Source: Allacma fusca | Taxonomy: Eukaryota > Arthropoda > Collembola > Symphypleona > Sminthuridae | Length of the DNA: 64,000 nucleotides | Reading direction: 5' to 3' | Assembly (NCBI GenBank): GCA_947179485.1 | Contig: CAMXBY010000055.1 | Span: 124,001-188,000, forward strand | Shown: in pieces, positions 23,701 to 34,966 of the stretch | Numbering within the stretch: the first letter of the stretch is position 1 | How the letters are laid out: each line of letters begins with the position of its first letter | Program-made: the position numbers and the translations under genes | Notes under the pieces: generated by a model | Seen by the model: the letters and a program-made list of their open reading frames with translations, nothing else | What the model was told of the DNA's origin: nothing | The model's database searches: none

Positions 23701-25900
23701 AGTGTTACTCTCTGTGACTTGTATAGGAATTGGCGTAGCGACTGGAAATCCTATGGACTTTACAGGTTTTAAATTTTCCGGTTCACTAATTAATGAAGTC
23801 GGAGTACAAACAGGAGTGGGAGAAATAATTTCTCTCCCAATAACTTCGGTTAGTTGAGGCGAAGCAGCTGTTACTTGGGAGATCAAAGCTGTGTGAGCAT
23901 CGGGTTCAGTCGTAATTGTAAGCTGATTACTAATGACTGGAGGAGAAATTATTTCTCTCTCAATAACATGTGATATTAGGGGTAATACAACATTAAGTAC
24001 TTCAGAAGGGATAGGAGCTACAATATCTAATACGTCGGAGATTGTAGTTCGAGTATTAACGTCAATAGGAGAGATTATGGCTTTCTCAGTTTGTAGGGGC
24101 AAAGTGACATTGGGAAGCACTTTGGAATTTAACGTTATAGAAGGATCCTTTACACTAGGAATTTCCGTCAAAGGGATTACAGCAGGAGGAGAAATAATTT
24201 CTCTATCAGAAAATTGCATTGGTATAGGCGAAGTAACATTGGGTACTACGGGAATCAAAGCTTCAGTAGCACTAGGTGTACTGACTAATGTAATCTGAGT
24301 GTTAGTAGGAGGAGAAATTATTTCTTCTCCAATGACGAGTGGTTGATACGGTAAATCTACATTGGGAATTACATCCAGAATTAATTCTTTGGAAATATCC
24401 TGTACACTGGGTATTTCAGTTAGATTAATGACTGCAGGAGGAGAAATAATTTCTTTCCTAATTATATGTGTATTTAGGGGAGAAGCATCATTAAGTACTT
24501 CCGGTATTGCAGAGGTTAATGTTTCCTGCTCTTTGGGTATATCTACATCGCTAGATACTAATTGGGAATGAGGAAATAGTGTTTTCCTCACATGAGCCGT
24601 GAGTTCATCAAAAAAGTCAGTAATGCTTTTTTGAGGAACTACCGACGATTTAGAACTCTGTTGTAAAGTCACATGAGAATGAAACTCATCCGAGGGAAGT
24701 TCTAAAGGTGTATTGAACATTGTGGGCTCTGTATTCAAAATGCTATCAGTGAAATTACTATTAGTAACATTATCCGAGGAATTATTAGGAGTCAAAAATG
24801 GCGGACTGGAGTCACCACTGGTATCATGATTCAAATGATAATTATTTGACTCATCAAAAAGACGGGGCATTGTTTCGGGACTTATATTAGTCATAACAGA
24901 GTCTTCATTGGAGGAATTGGGACTTGTTACAAAAATGAGTGGGTTCACGAGAGAGTGTACAGAGTTAACACCATCGGGACATGACTTTGGAGAATTAATT
25001 GAAATTCCTGAGACTGCTATAGGTTCAGGGTCTGGTGGTAATAAGGGTGTTGGGGTTGGAGTTATTATCAGAGGAGCGGTCTCTTGAGCAACGTGCGAGA
25101 CTTTAGATCGCGTTTGTACAGGGGACCGTAAAGTTTCTCGAGCCGTAGTTTTAGGCGGAACATAATCATCTGGAGACGTGACATTTGTACGGCCTTTCTT
25201 GCGCCTGCGAGGTATACGTGGACCAAACCGTGGTATATCGTTCTGGGTTAGTGGAACTTCGGGCATAGGTTCGTTACGGATTTGAAAATACTCCTCAGTC
25301 TGTATGTCATTCTGGAGAGCCGCAAAGATATCATCAGCGTTAGGAACAACACGATCATTATCAGCGCTATCTAAATTATTGAGAGCATTAGAATTCATAT
25401 TATTGTCAACATTATTTATAAGATCATGATTAGCATGAATAATAACATCATTTATAGCTCGCGATTTTGATCTAGTTATTATAGGAGATCGGATAATAGT
25501 TTCCGTGGAGGATGAAGGAGGTCGATATGACTCTTGGGAAGAATTAGAAGACCTCTCACAATCAGCATTGGAATCATCATTTAGATTACTTAATGATGAA
25601 TTCAATACAGGGTTGGGAGGAGTCGGAGAGTCAATTTGTGACACCATTGGATCAACAGAATTCAAGCGAGAAGGATCTTGGTAAATGTCAATAATTTGAC
25701 AGGGTTCTGTAATACTCGGGGCATACGTTCGAAGCCTATTAACCCAGTTAGAGTCATGGTCATTTGACGAGGTTACGGAGGAGCCAAAAGGAACAATAAC
25801 AGGCTCTCTAGGAGGAAGTGGCGGAGGGACATCAATAGTGCGATGTTCGGGACGTATCTCTTCAACAGAATTATGGTGGGCATAATCGTGAAGAATTTTG
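20704..25900 (-). other. Giant Ser/Thr/Pro-rich extension downstream of integrase
   Basis: About 1,700 residues follow the integrase in the same reading, far longer than any usual Gypsy tail. It is low in hydrophobic runs and rich in S, T, P, N and I, so it is probably disordered. It contains a block of ~41-residue repeats (23,560-24,560), four or five copies of a TYAxxVSP motif (about 21.4-22.2 kb), and a bipartite nuclear-localisation-like patch IRKRFRESPGS near 22,300. The C-terminus is very basic and starts near KGRKKKKHASSDSD. I recognise no enzymatic domain. It may be a nuclear targeting or chromatin-tethering tail, or a scaffold; this is inference. Confidence 0.75.
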
Positions 25901-28900
25901 TGTGTGAAAACATCAGCGTAGTCATCTTGCCATGACACTGGAGGGCGGAATGGCTTCATATTATGAGAATGGACCCTCCGAATACGGTGCTTGGCCCGTT
26001 TGGTTCCACGGTATTCTACGACAAAGGAATTAATGCCACAAACTTCCACAATTTGGTATGATCCGATCCAATATAGTTGGAGACCTCGTCGGACTTTATC
26101 TGCAATCCAAACTAAATCACCAAGTACAAAATTATGTGCCTTACGATTTTTATTGAATTTTTCAGCTCTTTTGTGCTGTTCATTAGTTGTATTTAAGTTA
26201 GCTTGAGTGACACGTTCTTTTCGAGAACTTTCACGTTGTTCGGGAGTTTGGGGCTCTATGGTAGTAATTACGGGGGTTACGAGATCCAACTTTGTTTTAG
26301 GATGGACAGCATAAACCAAACTAAATGGGGAGAATTTTGTTATTGCATGTACGTGCATGTTATGTGACTTGCAAGCTTTACCTAAATATTCATCCCAATT
26401 ATCCCTTTGGGCAGATACATATTTTCTAATGTACCGTTTGATTTCGGCATTATTCCTCTCAATATTTCCATTAGAGGAGGGGTGATTAGGCATTATTTTA
26501 ATATGAATTACGCCATGTTTTTGTAAAAATTGGACAAACTCAATGGCTGTAAAATGGGGGCCATTGTCCGTAACAATGAATGGAACAACACCGATTTGTT
26601 CGAAAATTAACTTTTTCACCCATTTACAAGAATCTAGAGCAGTGTTAGTGGGACTAGCCGCTGCCCACGCAAATCGACTAGTGTGGTCAATAGCCACAAA
26701 AATATATTTATTACCGGACCTAGAAGTAGGGTCAATAGGGCCCACATAGTCCACTGCTATACGGGTAAAGACTTCCTCAGGAGGGGAAACAATTTTCATT
26801 AGACCGAGTGGCTTGGTAGTAGCCGGGTTAGCCACCTGACAGGTAGGACAACCCTGTATATAATTAAGGACATCCTTTGGCATCCCTTTCCAATAATACC
26901 GACGGTAGAGTTCCTGATAGGTCTTATAAATGCCTACATGGCCTCCATCAAGCGCATCATTATGGGCTAACTTCAGAATTGCTCCACGGAGAGATTTAGG
27001 CACCACAAGTTTGTAGGGGTCCACAGAGCGTTTATCAAGTCTAAATAATAACCCTTGAATCAAAGTAAAATGTTTAGACAAGCCATTTACATTATTTCCA
27101 GTACATTGATTAGGTACTTGTAACTTGTGAATGATAGTTTTCAAATGATCATCATTATTTTGATGTTCGATAAATTCATCAATATTACCACCAATTATAG
27201 CATGGACATTAGGTTCTCCTTCAACATTTGTTTGAGAGGGAATTATTGTTAAAGAGCGTAAAGGATACCGAGACAAACAATCAGCATGCGGGATATTTTT
27301 GCCCGGAACATGTATGATTTCCTTATCTTGTTGGGCTAGCTTTATTTGCCAACGAGCTATCCTGGAGTGAGGGTCCTTCATAGTACAGAGGGATGTGAGA
27401 GCAGCATTGTCAGTGCGGACCTGAATTCTCCTTCCATAAATGTAAGGCCTAAAAACCTCAAAAGCATACACAATAGCTAAACATTCCTTTTCGGGATTAG
27501 AATAATTTAGTTCAGCTCCTTTTAATAACCTAGAGGCAAATGCAATGGGCCTCCAGATTTTACCATCCCTGGATTGTTCACAGGTAGCTCCTATGCGATA
27601 TCCGCTCGCATCAGAGACGATTCGGATGGAAGCTTCAGCATCAAAATAATCTAAAACAGGAGCATTAACCATGGCATCTTTTAGAGCTTGGAAGGTTGTT
27701 TCCTCCTCTTCACCCCATACAAATGGAACATCCTTCTTAGGTTATGCAGAGGTCTGGCTTTACCTGCAAAATCTTTAATGAAAGTACGATAATAATTACA
27801 GAAGCCCAGAAATGACTGGACTTCTTTGAGACATTTAGGACTGGGGAATACTCTGACAGCTTCAATTTTCTCGGGATCAGGATTGGTTCCTTCTCCAGAA
27901 ATGACGTGTCCTAGAAAGTGCAATTCATTAAAGGCAAAATAGCATTTCTTAACTTTAAATGTTAAATTGAACTTTTGAGCACGCATTAGGACAAGTTCAA
28001 GACGATACATGAGCGTATCAAAATCATTAGCAAAAATTAGTAAATCATCAATATAGACTAATACAATTGTATATTTTAAATCACCAAGTACGGTGTCCAT
28101 CATTGTTTGGTATACAGCTGGCGAATTTTTATATCCAAATGGTAGTCTATTGTAACAAAACTTACCCTTTGGAGTGGAGAAGGCAGTTTTCAACTGACTT
28201 TTTTCATCCAATCTCATTTGGAGGAAGCCCTGTAGTGCATCAAGCGTGATGAACCACTTTGCCCCAGCCAGGTAGTCCAGGCAGTCATCAACCCTAGGAA
28301 TTGGGTAGGTGTCCTGTTCCACCTGGTCGTTTAGGAGGCGAAGGTCCACACATACTCGATGTGTGACAATTCCCTGGTCGTCCTTCTTTTTGGGGACCAC
28401 TATGACCGGGGAGTTGTACGGAGAGACGCAGGGCCGGATGACTCCAAGGCGTAAGTTCCTTTCCACATGTTCCTCGAGGACCTTCTTTTCTAGAGGTGCC
28501 AAACGGTAGGAATATTTGTGGAAGGGTGGATGATCTCCTGTATCTATAACAACTGGAGGATAGTTAACAACACCAAGCTCATCATCGCTACGAGCAAAGT
28601 ATTCAGCATATTTATTAATTATCATTAGCACATGTTCTTGTTGTGATTCATTAATGTTAGGACCCATTTTTATTTCATTTTTATTGTAGGGAGACTTCGG
28701 AGCTTTTGCCGTAAGTTCTTCGACCTGTAAATGAAATTTCTGTTGGGGAATAACTTCAGAATTCTTATTAGACATGTTGAGATAATTGTTTTCATTGCTA
28801 AATCTTATTGTTTGCATTAAATTAGTGCTTGGTTCCGTTAAACATGATTCATCAGTAATTATTGAAGGAGAAGGTAGTACCTGAGAGTCCTCTTCTGTCG

Positions 28901-30011
28901 AGTCTCCCTTATTTAAGGCGTTTACCTGATTGTTATGATTATTATTGATAATTTGATTTTTACGTAATATTCTTGATTGAAGCTCATGACTACGTTTATC
29001 ATGAACGTCTGGATGCTCTTCAGGATCTCTTGATGATTCTAGAGAGTCGGTAAAAGGAGCGTCTAAGTCGCGTGTGCTCCATTCGCTGTCCGTGGGGATC
29101 CACATGTGTTCTGAATCATAATGTCCCACTTTGTCCTCATTAGCTGTCCCATTGGGTCCTTCGTATTCAACTAAAGATGCATGAGAATTTAAATTAAGTC
29201 CAAACCTACGGTTGAAATTACTTCCTAATAACAGAAGTGTATCCATCTCTTCTATGATGGCAAACCTATAATTGTGACCTAAATGTTCATCTCTTTTAGT
29301 ATAGAAATACAAAATAGCCGAACGACAATAAGATCCAGACTGGGTTTTGCATATAGTAGTAAAAGACTTAGGTTCATGAGTTACTATTTTGATACTCTTA
29401 GGGCAGTATTTATTTAAATAGTAAGCAGTGGCGGCCGCCATGGAGGATAACATTGAGCCAGTATCCACTGTAGCTCTAAGAGTCACCCTATGTCCGGCCA
29501 CACGCAAGGGATAAACCACATCCTGGCGTGCGTAGGTCAAATTACAGAGGCGGAGAAATTCTTGAATCATGATTTCATCATGAGAGAGAGTCTCTTCCTC
29601 CGGTGAGAGCCCATGGGGTTGGACTTCCTCAGAATCCAGAGACCTACAACTGGAAAGTGCACGTAATGACATACGGTTACGTGGCTTTAAATATAATTTA
29701 TTAATGATATTAGAGGAATCTTCTAATTCGTCATCCTCCAATGTGGGAAGAGGTCGGGGAGTCTCTTCCTTAAACCTGGTCTTCTTCTTCACCTTAACAG
29801 GAACAAGCGGGGGTGGTAGGTCCGGAATGTCATCGGGCATATCAATGATAACTTGTTGCTGTACTTGGGGTGTAGGAGGAACATCAGGTAGAAATTTATT
29901 GGGATCATAAACGCCATGGTATTGAGGAGTGTAGGAAGCATGCCGAACAGTTGGAACCTGAAAAGCTGGATGCGGAATGCTTAGTTGATGTTTATTAACT
30001 TGATTACTCAC
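20704..30011 (-). CDS. pol: pol of the Gypsy element with a giant C-terminal extension
   Basis: Domains in order along the minus strand: a retropepsin-type protease with the active site TVDTGSML near 29,465; reverse transcriptase from about 28.6 to 27.9 kb with LVYIDDLLIFAN near 28,045; RNase H from about 27.65 to 27.3 kb with IVSDASGYRIGA; and integrase from about 27.0 to 25.9 kb. The integrase has an HHCC zinc module (H-x7-H, then CPTC), the catalytic triad in IAVDYVG, IVTDNGPHF and GNIERNNAE, and a C-terminal GPY/F-like module around WIGSYQIVEV. The order RT-RNase H-integrase places it in Ty3/Gypsy. No chromodomain is evident. The reading then continues for about 1,700 residues of Ser/Thr/Pro-rich sequence. 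Expression probably depends on -1 recoding from gag. Overall it looks close to whole, with about one break. Confidence 0.93.
23560..24560 (-). repeat. Eight ~124-bp (41-residue) tandem coding repeats
   Basis: Eight degenerate units with their GGAGAAATAATTTCTC-like box near 23,566, 23,692, 23,816, 23,939, 24,066, 24,185, 24,309 and 24,437 give a period of about 124 bp. On the minus strand each box encodes a variant of REIISPP, followed by xxIxLTEIPS-like text. The period is a multiple of three within error and the frame is kept, so the repeat is under protein-level constraint or is recent. Confidence 0.8.
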
Positions 30012-30042
30012 CCTAACACTGGGTTTATGATTGTGAGGCTGG

Positions 30043-30083
30043 ATGGTCTGGTCGGCCCCGCCCGCCAGACCATTCAGTTTCCC
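30043..30083 (-). promoter_or_regulatory. Predicted -1 ribosomal frameshift signal at the gag-pol junction
   Basis: On the minus strand the heptamer GGGAAAC (30,077-30,083) is a canonical X-XXY-YYZ slippery site in the gag phase (GGA AAC). It is followed at once by the gag TGA and then by a hairpin with 9-bp perfect arms, ATGGTCTGG and CCAGACCAT (30,043-30,073), around a GC-rich loop. The protease-RT frame is -1 to gag, as such a site would deliver. Many Ty3/Gypsy elements use -1 recoding here. The spacer of 3 bases is shorter than the usual 5-9, a point against maximal efficiency. Confidence 0.8.
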
Positions 30084-31507
30084 GAAGTATTATTAATCGG
30101 GACTGAGGCTGGGGCTTCAGCGGGAGGGATCGGGCCATTCACCATTCCTTGGCGATCCTGACCATAGCCTCGGTTAACCCAATTCGGTTGTGGACCCTGA
30201 GAACGTTGTTGCTGGCCCTGGTATTGGGATTGTTGATTCCCGGGATATTGCGATTGTTGATTCCCTTGGTATTGAGGACTAGGACGAGGTCGTTGGTAAT
30301 TCGGGGAATTATTATCCGGGTGTTGATAATTCCGTTGAGGCGGAGGATTGTTGGACTGCCGATAATTCTCCAGAGACGGATAATTCTGCTGAGGAGGGTG
30401 CTCGTCAAAGTGCATCAGATCCGGCGGTTGTTGATGTTGCCTGGAATTGGCATTGTAACCCGAAGAATTCCAATTCCCGTTAGAATGCGCTGGTGAATGC
30501 TGGAAATTTCCCTGAGAGGATAAATCATTATTATAATTGGGACCTGGTGCCTGATTACCATTATGAAGGAAACGGGAATTACGCGTGTCCATGTTGGACA
30601 TGATGCGAGAGGTGTTACCATTCACCAAATCCCGCTGGAAATCCCTGCATTGCTTCCAGTGGTGATTACTGCGATTACAGTAATCACAAACCAACTGGTT
30701 AGCAGCCCTGACTGAACTCTCGTTCAGTTGTGGAGCCTGGGAAGCAGACGTGGAGGACCGAGACCGGGCATTATTGTCCATCGGCGTGTTCCTCAATAGT
30801 CCTCGGATGTTCTTGATGAACTCCGGGATGTTCCGGGACAGTGTGACGGCAAAGGAGTCGATGGATGGAGGCAGCTTCCCTCTAGCCTTTTCAATGATGG
30901 CATCATCCGTCATCCGGGGATCCAGATCCAGGCATAAATGTTGCAATTCCGCAACAAAAGAATCAGCGGACATCCCTGCTGTATATCGGAAGGAATCCAG
31001 GGCCGCCTGCTTCGCTGGCTTGAGGTTCTCATGGTCGAACCTCCGGATGAGACTGGAAGAGACAAACTTCCATATTTCCTTTGCAGGTTTTCCCATTTCC
31101 TCGTAGAGGCGGATCCTGGGAAATTCAGAGCGGAACCATTCCTGGACAGCCTTATCGGGAGACTTCTGGAAAAATTTCCTTAAGTTAAGGACCACGGAGT
31201 CAGGGCTGACGAACATGTCCTTAGAGTAGAAATCAACATGGCGGACGAAGGCCCGGGGGTCATCGTCGCTATAATATTGTTCGACTTCAGCCCGAAATCG
31301 ATCCAGTCTTCTGTACTTCTCGTCGGAAGACTTAGGATTCGGTGCCCCAAGAAGATCAGCAACAGGGACGTTCATCATGGACGGACCCAACATGGGTTGT
31401 TGAGTGAAAGGATCGGAATGTCCACTAAATTGTTGTGGTGGATTAGTGGAAGAACCAAAGAAATCCCCGAAAGGGTCAAACGATGTCCAAGCGGATTGTT
31501 GATCCAT
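30074..31507 (-). CDS. gag: gag of the Gypsy element (477 aa)
   Basis: A 477-residue ORF that starts MDQQSAWTSF. Residues ~65-245 are a helical, capsid-like region (for example IRLYEEMGKPAKEIWKFVSS and YTAGMSADSFVAELQHLCLD) of the retrotransposon-gag type. A single zinc knuckle C-x2-C-x4-H-x4-C lies at residues 274-287 (CDYCNRSNHHWKQC) and would bind genomic RNA. The C-terminal ~170 residues are a low-complexity Asn/Gln/Pro/Tyr tail with repeated YQGNQQSQY units. The ATG follows a splice acceptor by about 18 bases. The stop lies directly after a slippery heptamer, consistent with gag-pol recoding. Reverse-strand open frames across the tail are artefacts of its repeats. Confidence 0.93.
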   Translation of the reverse strand: MDQQSAWTSFDPFGDFFGSSTNPPQQFSGHSDPFTQQPMLGPSMMNVPVADLLGAPNPKSSDEKYRRLDRFRAEVEQYYSDDDPRAFVRHVDFYSKDMFVSPDSVVLNLRKFFQKSPDKAVQEWFRSEFPRIRLYEEMGKPAKEIWKFVSSSLIRRFDHENLKPAKQAALDSFRYTAGMSADSFVAELQHLCLDLDPRMTDDAIIEKARGKLPPSIDSFAVTLSRNIPEFIKNIRGLLRNTPMDNNARSRSSTSASQAPQLNESSVRAANQLVCDYCNRSNHHWKQCRDFQRDLVNGNTSRIMSNMDTRNSRFLHNGNQAPGPNYNNDLSSQGNFQHSPAHSNGNWNSSGYNANSRQHQQPPDLMHFDEHPPQQNYPSLENYRQSNNPPPQRNYQHPDNNSPNYQRPRPSPQYQGNQQSQYPGNQQSQYQGQQQRSQGPQPNWVNRGYGQDRQGMVNGPIPPAEAPASVPINNTSGN

Positions 31508-31525
31508 TGTTGAAATAGGCTGCGT

Positions 31526-31540
31526 CTAAAAAATTGCTAG
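31526..31540 (-). promoter_or_regulatory. Candidate splice acceptor upstream of gag
   Basis: On the minus strand CTAGCAATTTTTTAG ends at 31,526, about 18 bases before the gag ATG (31,507). Paired with the donor at 34,541 it would remove a ~3-kb leader intron. Inferred from sequence only. Confidence 0.45.
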
Positions 31541-34536
31541 CACTGACAAAGTTGTAATTTGAATAATTACAAAAACCTATAAAGGGATGATAATTAGGAA
31601 TCCAAAAGTGTCAATTAGAATTCAATTGTAAGTTGTAAGGCTCATAGGTATAATCAACTTTAATTTGAAAATGCAATGAATGCAAAGTGAGATTTGTGTA
31701 TTTAATGTGATGATGAATTATGATAAGTAATCACAGATGCTAAATAAGTAGTCACACAATAGTGAGTAGATAATATCAAAGGATCGACAGTCCTTGAGAT
31801 TATCATATGCAAAAAACTAGATATTATGTGAATGGGAATAGCGTCCAAAATTATCGAAAATTCAAACAAATTCAAAAAATATTGAATGATATCAGTAGCA
31901 TCACAAGCATGAAAAAATCAAAGTCAAAAAAAAATCCAAGATACCTACAATTGAAAATAATTCAAACACAAAACGTAAAAATTAATCAGTCTTTGTCAAT
32001 AGATTTACAAAATGATGATAAGTGTAGTAGCAATAATAATCAGTATTAGTCAAAATAGACCTGAAAGGAATATCCGCAGATAAATTATCAGTAGCGTCTC
32101 AACCTTGTGGAATACAAAGGCCGACCTCGGAGGAGTTGACCTCACAATCAGCACGGATTGTATGGGGAAGGTCTCAAAGCCTTATCTTGAATTGAAGAGG
32201 TAATGGACGGATGACCACGCCGAAAGTTGAAATCCAAAATGGCGGATCGTCAAAATTATGAATGTAAACCTCAAGAGCTCAAAAAAAAATACAAATGGAT
32301 TAGTGACCATGCATGAATTTCATATAATTCGTGATAATACGTGGTAGAATGCTGTAGAAAAAGTGGGCGATTAGATTTCCGAAATAAAATGTAAAGTAAA
32401 TAGTCCGTAATTAATTAATTTCTGAAAACTTAGCAAGGGGGTTGAGAAAGTGCGTGGATAATTGTTATGACCACAACGGAGAGGGGCTAAGTGGATGGAG
32501 ACAAAATAATTTCAAAAGTTCAATTAAATATTGAAATTATGAATGGTCTCGGACTAATTGTCAGGCAATGGTTAACGTATCGGCTCAGAGAATGGAATAT
32601 ACGTAGGGAGGATCACAGAGTATACGGAGGATATAAAAATTCAAGAGGAATGAATTTGGGAAGGGAGTGGAAAACAGTAATTGTTATTTTAAATAAATGC
32701 AATATAAAGGCTTTTCCTACGTATGGACTGTAGGTAGGTATACGGACTATACCACTGCACAGTAATTAATAGAGTTATAATGGATGACGGTGTCCTTCCT
32801 AAATTTCAAAAATTGGAATTTGGAAGAATAGACGAAATTCAAAAATAAATTCCAATATCAGAGACATATAACTGTGTGGGGTAGAGTGACTGCTGGAAAT
32901 GATACAGTAAGCAAGATGAATTGAATGAATAATAAGACGCTGAGGTATTATGAGACGGGTCATAAAAAAAATGACAAAGTTCAAAATAACTTCAAAATAA
33001 TTATTCACGCGTAGGGAGAAAAAAAAATATACGCGCGTACTAGGACAATAATAATCAGCCGTAACAGGCTATGAGATTCAGTGGCAAAAATAAATTCCCA
33101 AAATGAAATTGCATTAGTAAGTCCTATCGACCGTATGGACACTGGAGGAAAGTACGTAGAATTCCAAAATGCAAGAAGCTCATAAATTTCAAAAATTATT
33201 TTGAAGGGGCAACGTGAGGCTGTAATATTATTTCAAAAATAATAATGAAACCAAAATGAAAAAGTGGCAAAATAAATGCGGAGTCGAGGAGAGAATGTAC
33301 AAGGAAAAAAGAAATTACACTCGTAAGGTCTGTCGTCAGCACGTTCAAAATAAATGGCCAGAATAAATTGAGATTCCAAATTAATCCAAAAATAAATATG
33401 CCACGCTTCAAAATAAACTGAAATTTTGAAAGTGTGGAAATTCGGAAGACACTGTATAATGGGTGGATGTGGGAAGCAAAAATTGGAGCAAAAATAACTC
33501 AAAAAAAAATAAAGTGCAATTGTAAGTCTTTTCCTATCAATGGCCACAATTTAACATTACAGTGAATTTAACGAGTCGTAATAAGCTCTCAAAAACTTCC
33601 CAATATGAAATCCGATTGTTCAGAAAATCAAGCATGAATTCCAAAATTATTGGGAATTGGATGGAAAATTAGACTGGAAAATCGATTCAAAATTATAAGC
33701 CACAATTGTAAGGTTTCTCCGCCGTGTGGAGACACGCCGTGTGAGATGATAGCAGGTATTGGGCTGCAGGGGCAACGTGAGACCCAGCCAAGATTTTTCA
33801 AAAAAGTCCAAGAATTTCGAAAATTAAAGAACTGTGAGTAATTCTGACACCGGGATGAGATGGGTCAAAAATAAATGAAAATAAGAGTTCGGGGGGATAA
33901 TGACGCTGCACCTAGAATGCAATAAAATACTCAAGAAAGAAACGGCGTGGTCGCGGCGTGCGTGACCCAAAATATTAAATAGGACTGATATTAATTTTCT
34001 GAAGGCAATTGTTACTCCAAAATACTGAAAATTTCGACAAAACAATCACACCGAAATAAGAGTGCGTGAGGGGGAAAATAGTCCCGAATATAAATGAAAT
34101 TACTGTTCAGTATAAATAAAGTACGGTCCTTATAGCAAAGAAATAAACGGCGTGGTCGAAGCGTGCCTGGCTCAAAATAATAAAGAGAACGGAAATGAAT
34201 TTTGATCCCAAAAATTTCCACACAGAAAGTAAGGTAAAAACTCCGAAAATAAGTATACAAATGGAATGAGCAATAATTATTTGAAACGGCGAAGAAAATT
34301 GAGGATAATTCCCAAATCAGAACTTGAATGGTAGGAGAAAAAAAATCATGAAAGCATATACCAAAATACGAGAAAAATTACTCCAAAAATAAATCCGAAA
34401 ATAATTTCTGAATCACACTATCACTTTAGCATATAATATACTTAAAAACTGAACCATAAATTATTCAAAATAAGGTGCATGGTCAAAATAAATTCGGTGA
34501 GAAGGAGAGTGATTGAAATTCAAGTGATACATTCAC

Positions 34537-34545
34537 CTTACCTGG
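34537..34545 (-). promoter_or_regulatory. Strong splice-donor consensus in the leader
   Basis: The minus strand reads CCAGGTAAGG, a near-perfect CAG|GTAAG donor, about 425 bases downstream of the 5' LTR. It is the best donor I noticed in the leader and could serve gag and both accessory ORFs. Confidence 0.5.
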
Positions 34546-34945
34546 TAATCCAAAACGAAAAATCCAAAATTACTCTGAAATTAATACACTTTCCACTTAC
34601 AGTTCAGTTCAGTTCAGGTTCACTAAAAGTTGGAATTGTAGCACAAGAGTTCGAGTCACAAGTAATAATCCACTGGATTTTCCAAATTTGAGTATTATTT
34701 GGAAAATGAGAAAGCTTAGTAGAAAACTGGAGAGCCGGGATGAGTAGATGTGAACGGCGTGGTGAGTCCAAGTCAGTACTGCTGGGCACGGAGGACGGCG
34801 TGGGAGAAGATGGCGGCTCAGTAGTGTGAGCCGATGGCCACGCTGCTTCCTTCTGCTGCTGATGCTGCTGGGGCGGAATGAGACGCGTGGACCCGGCTGC
34901 TGGAGAGGTGAGGACCCGCTGGCTTGCTAAGGCAGAGGGGAAAAG

Positions 34946-34961
34946 CCACGCACCTCCACCA
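34946..34961 (-). other. Candidate primer binding site
   Basis: Five T bases after the 5' LTR the minus strand reads TGGTGGAGGTGCGTGG. TGG is the expected complement of a tRNA CCA end. I cannot name the tRNA from memory, so the assignment rests on position and the TGG start. Confidence 0.5.
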
Positions 34962-34966
34962 AAAAA

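Larger units (their letters stand above)
31508..34966 (-). other. Unusually long 5' leader (3.46 kb) with degenerate ~200-bp repeats
   Basis: Between the 5' LTR and gag there is no substantial coding sequence. Much of it (about 32.4-34.3 kb) consists of AT-rich text with recurrent CAAAATAAAT and CAAAATTAT phrases and a recurrent plus-strand box GTAAGTCC/GTAAGGTC at 33,117, 33,323, 33,522 and 33,708 (spacing 206, 199 and 186). Two copies of CGGCGTGGTCG occur near 33,948 and 34,148. The 200 bases next to the LTR are markedly GC-richer and could hold packaging structure. A strong donor (34,541) and an acceptor just before gag (31,526) would make most of it an intron. Confidence 0.65.

Noticed and set aside
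25900-26150. Chromodomain at the integrase C-terminus
   Set aside because: The region fits the common GPY/F-type module; no aromatic cage or chromodomain pattern is visible afterwards.
20962-29910. Plus-strand open frames opposite pol and its tail
   Set aside because: Mirror frames caused by the long coding sequence on the other strand; no family resemblance and composition follows the opposite frame.
30139-31513. Open frames on both strands across gag
   Set aside because: By-products of the repetitive Asn/Gln/Pro tail and of gag coding itself.
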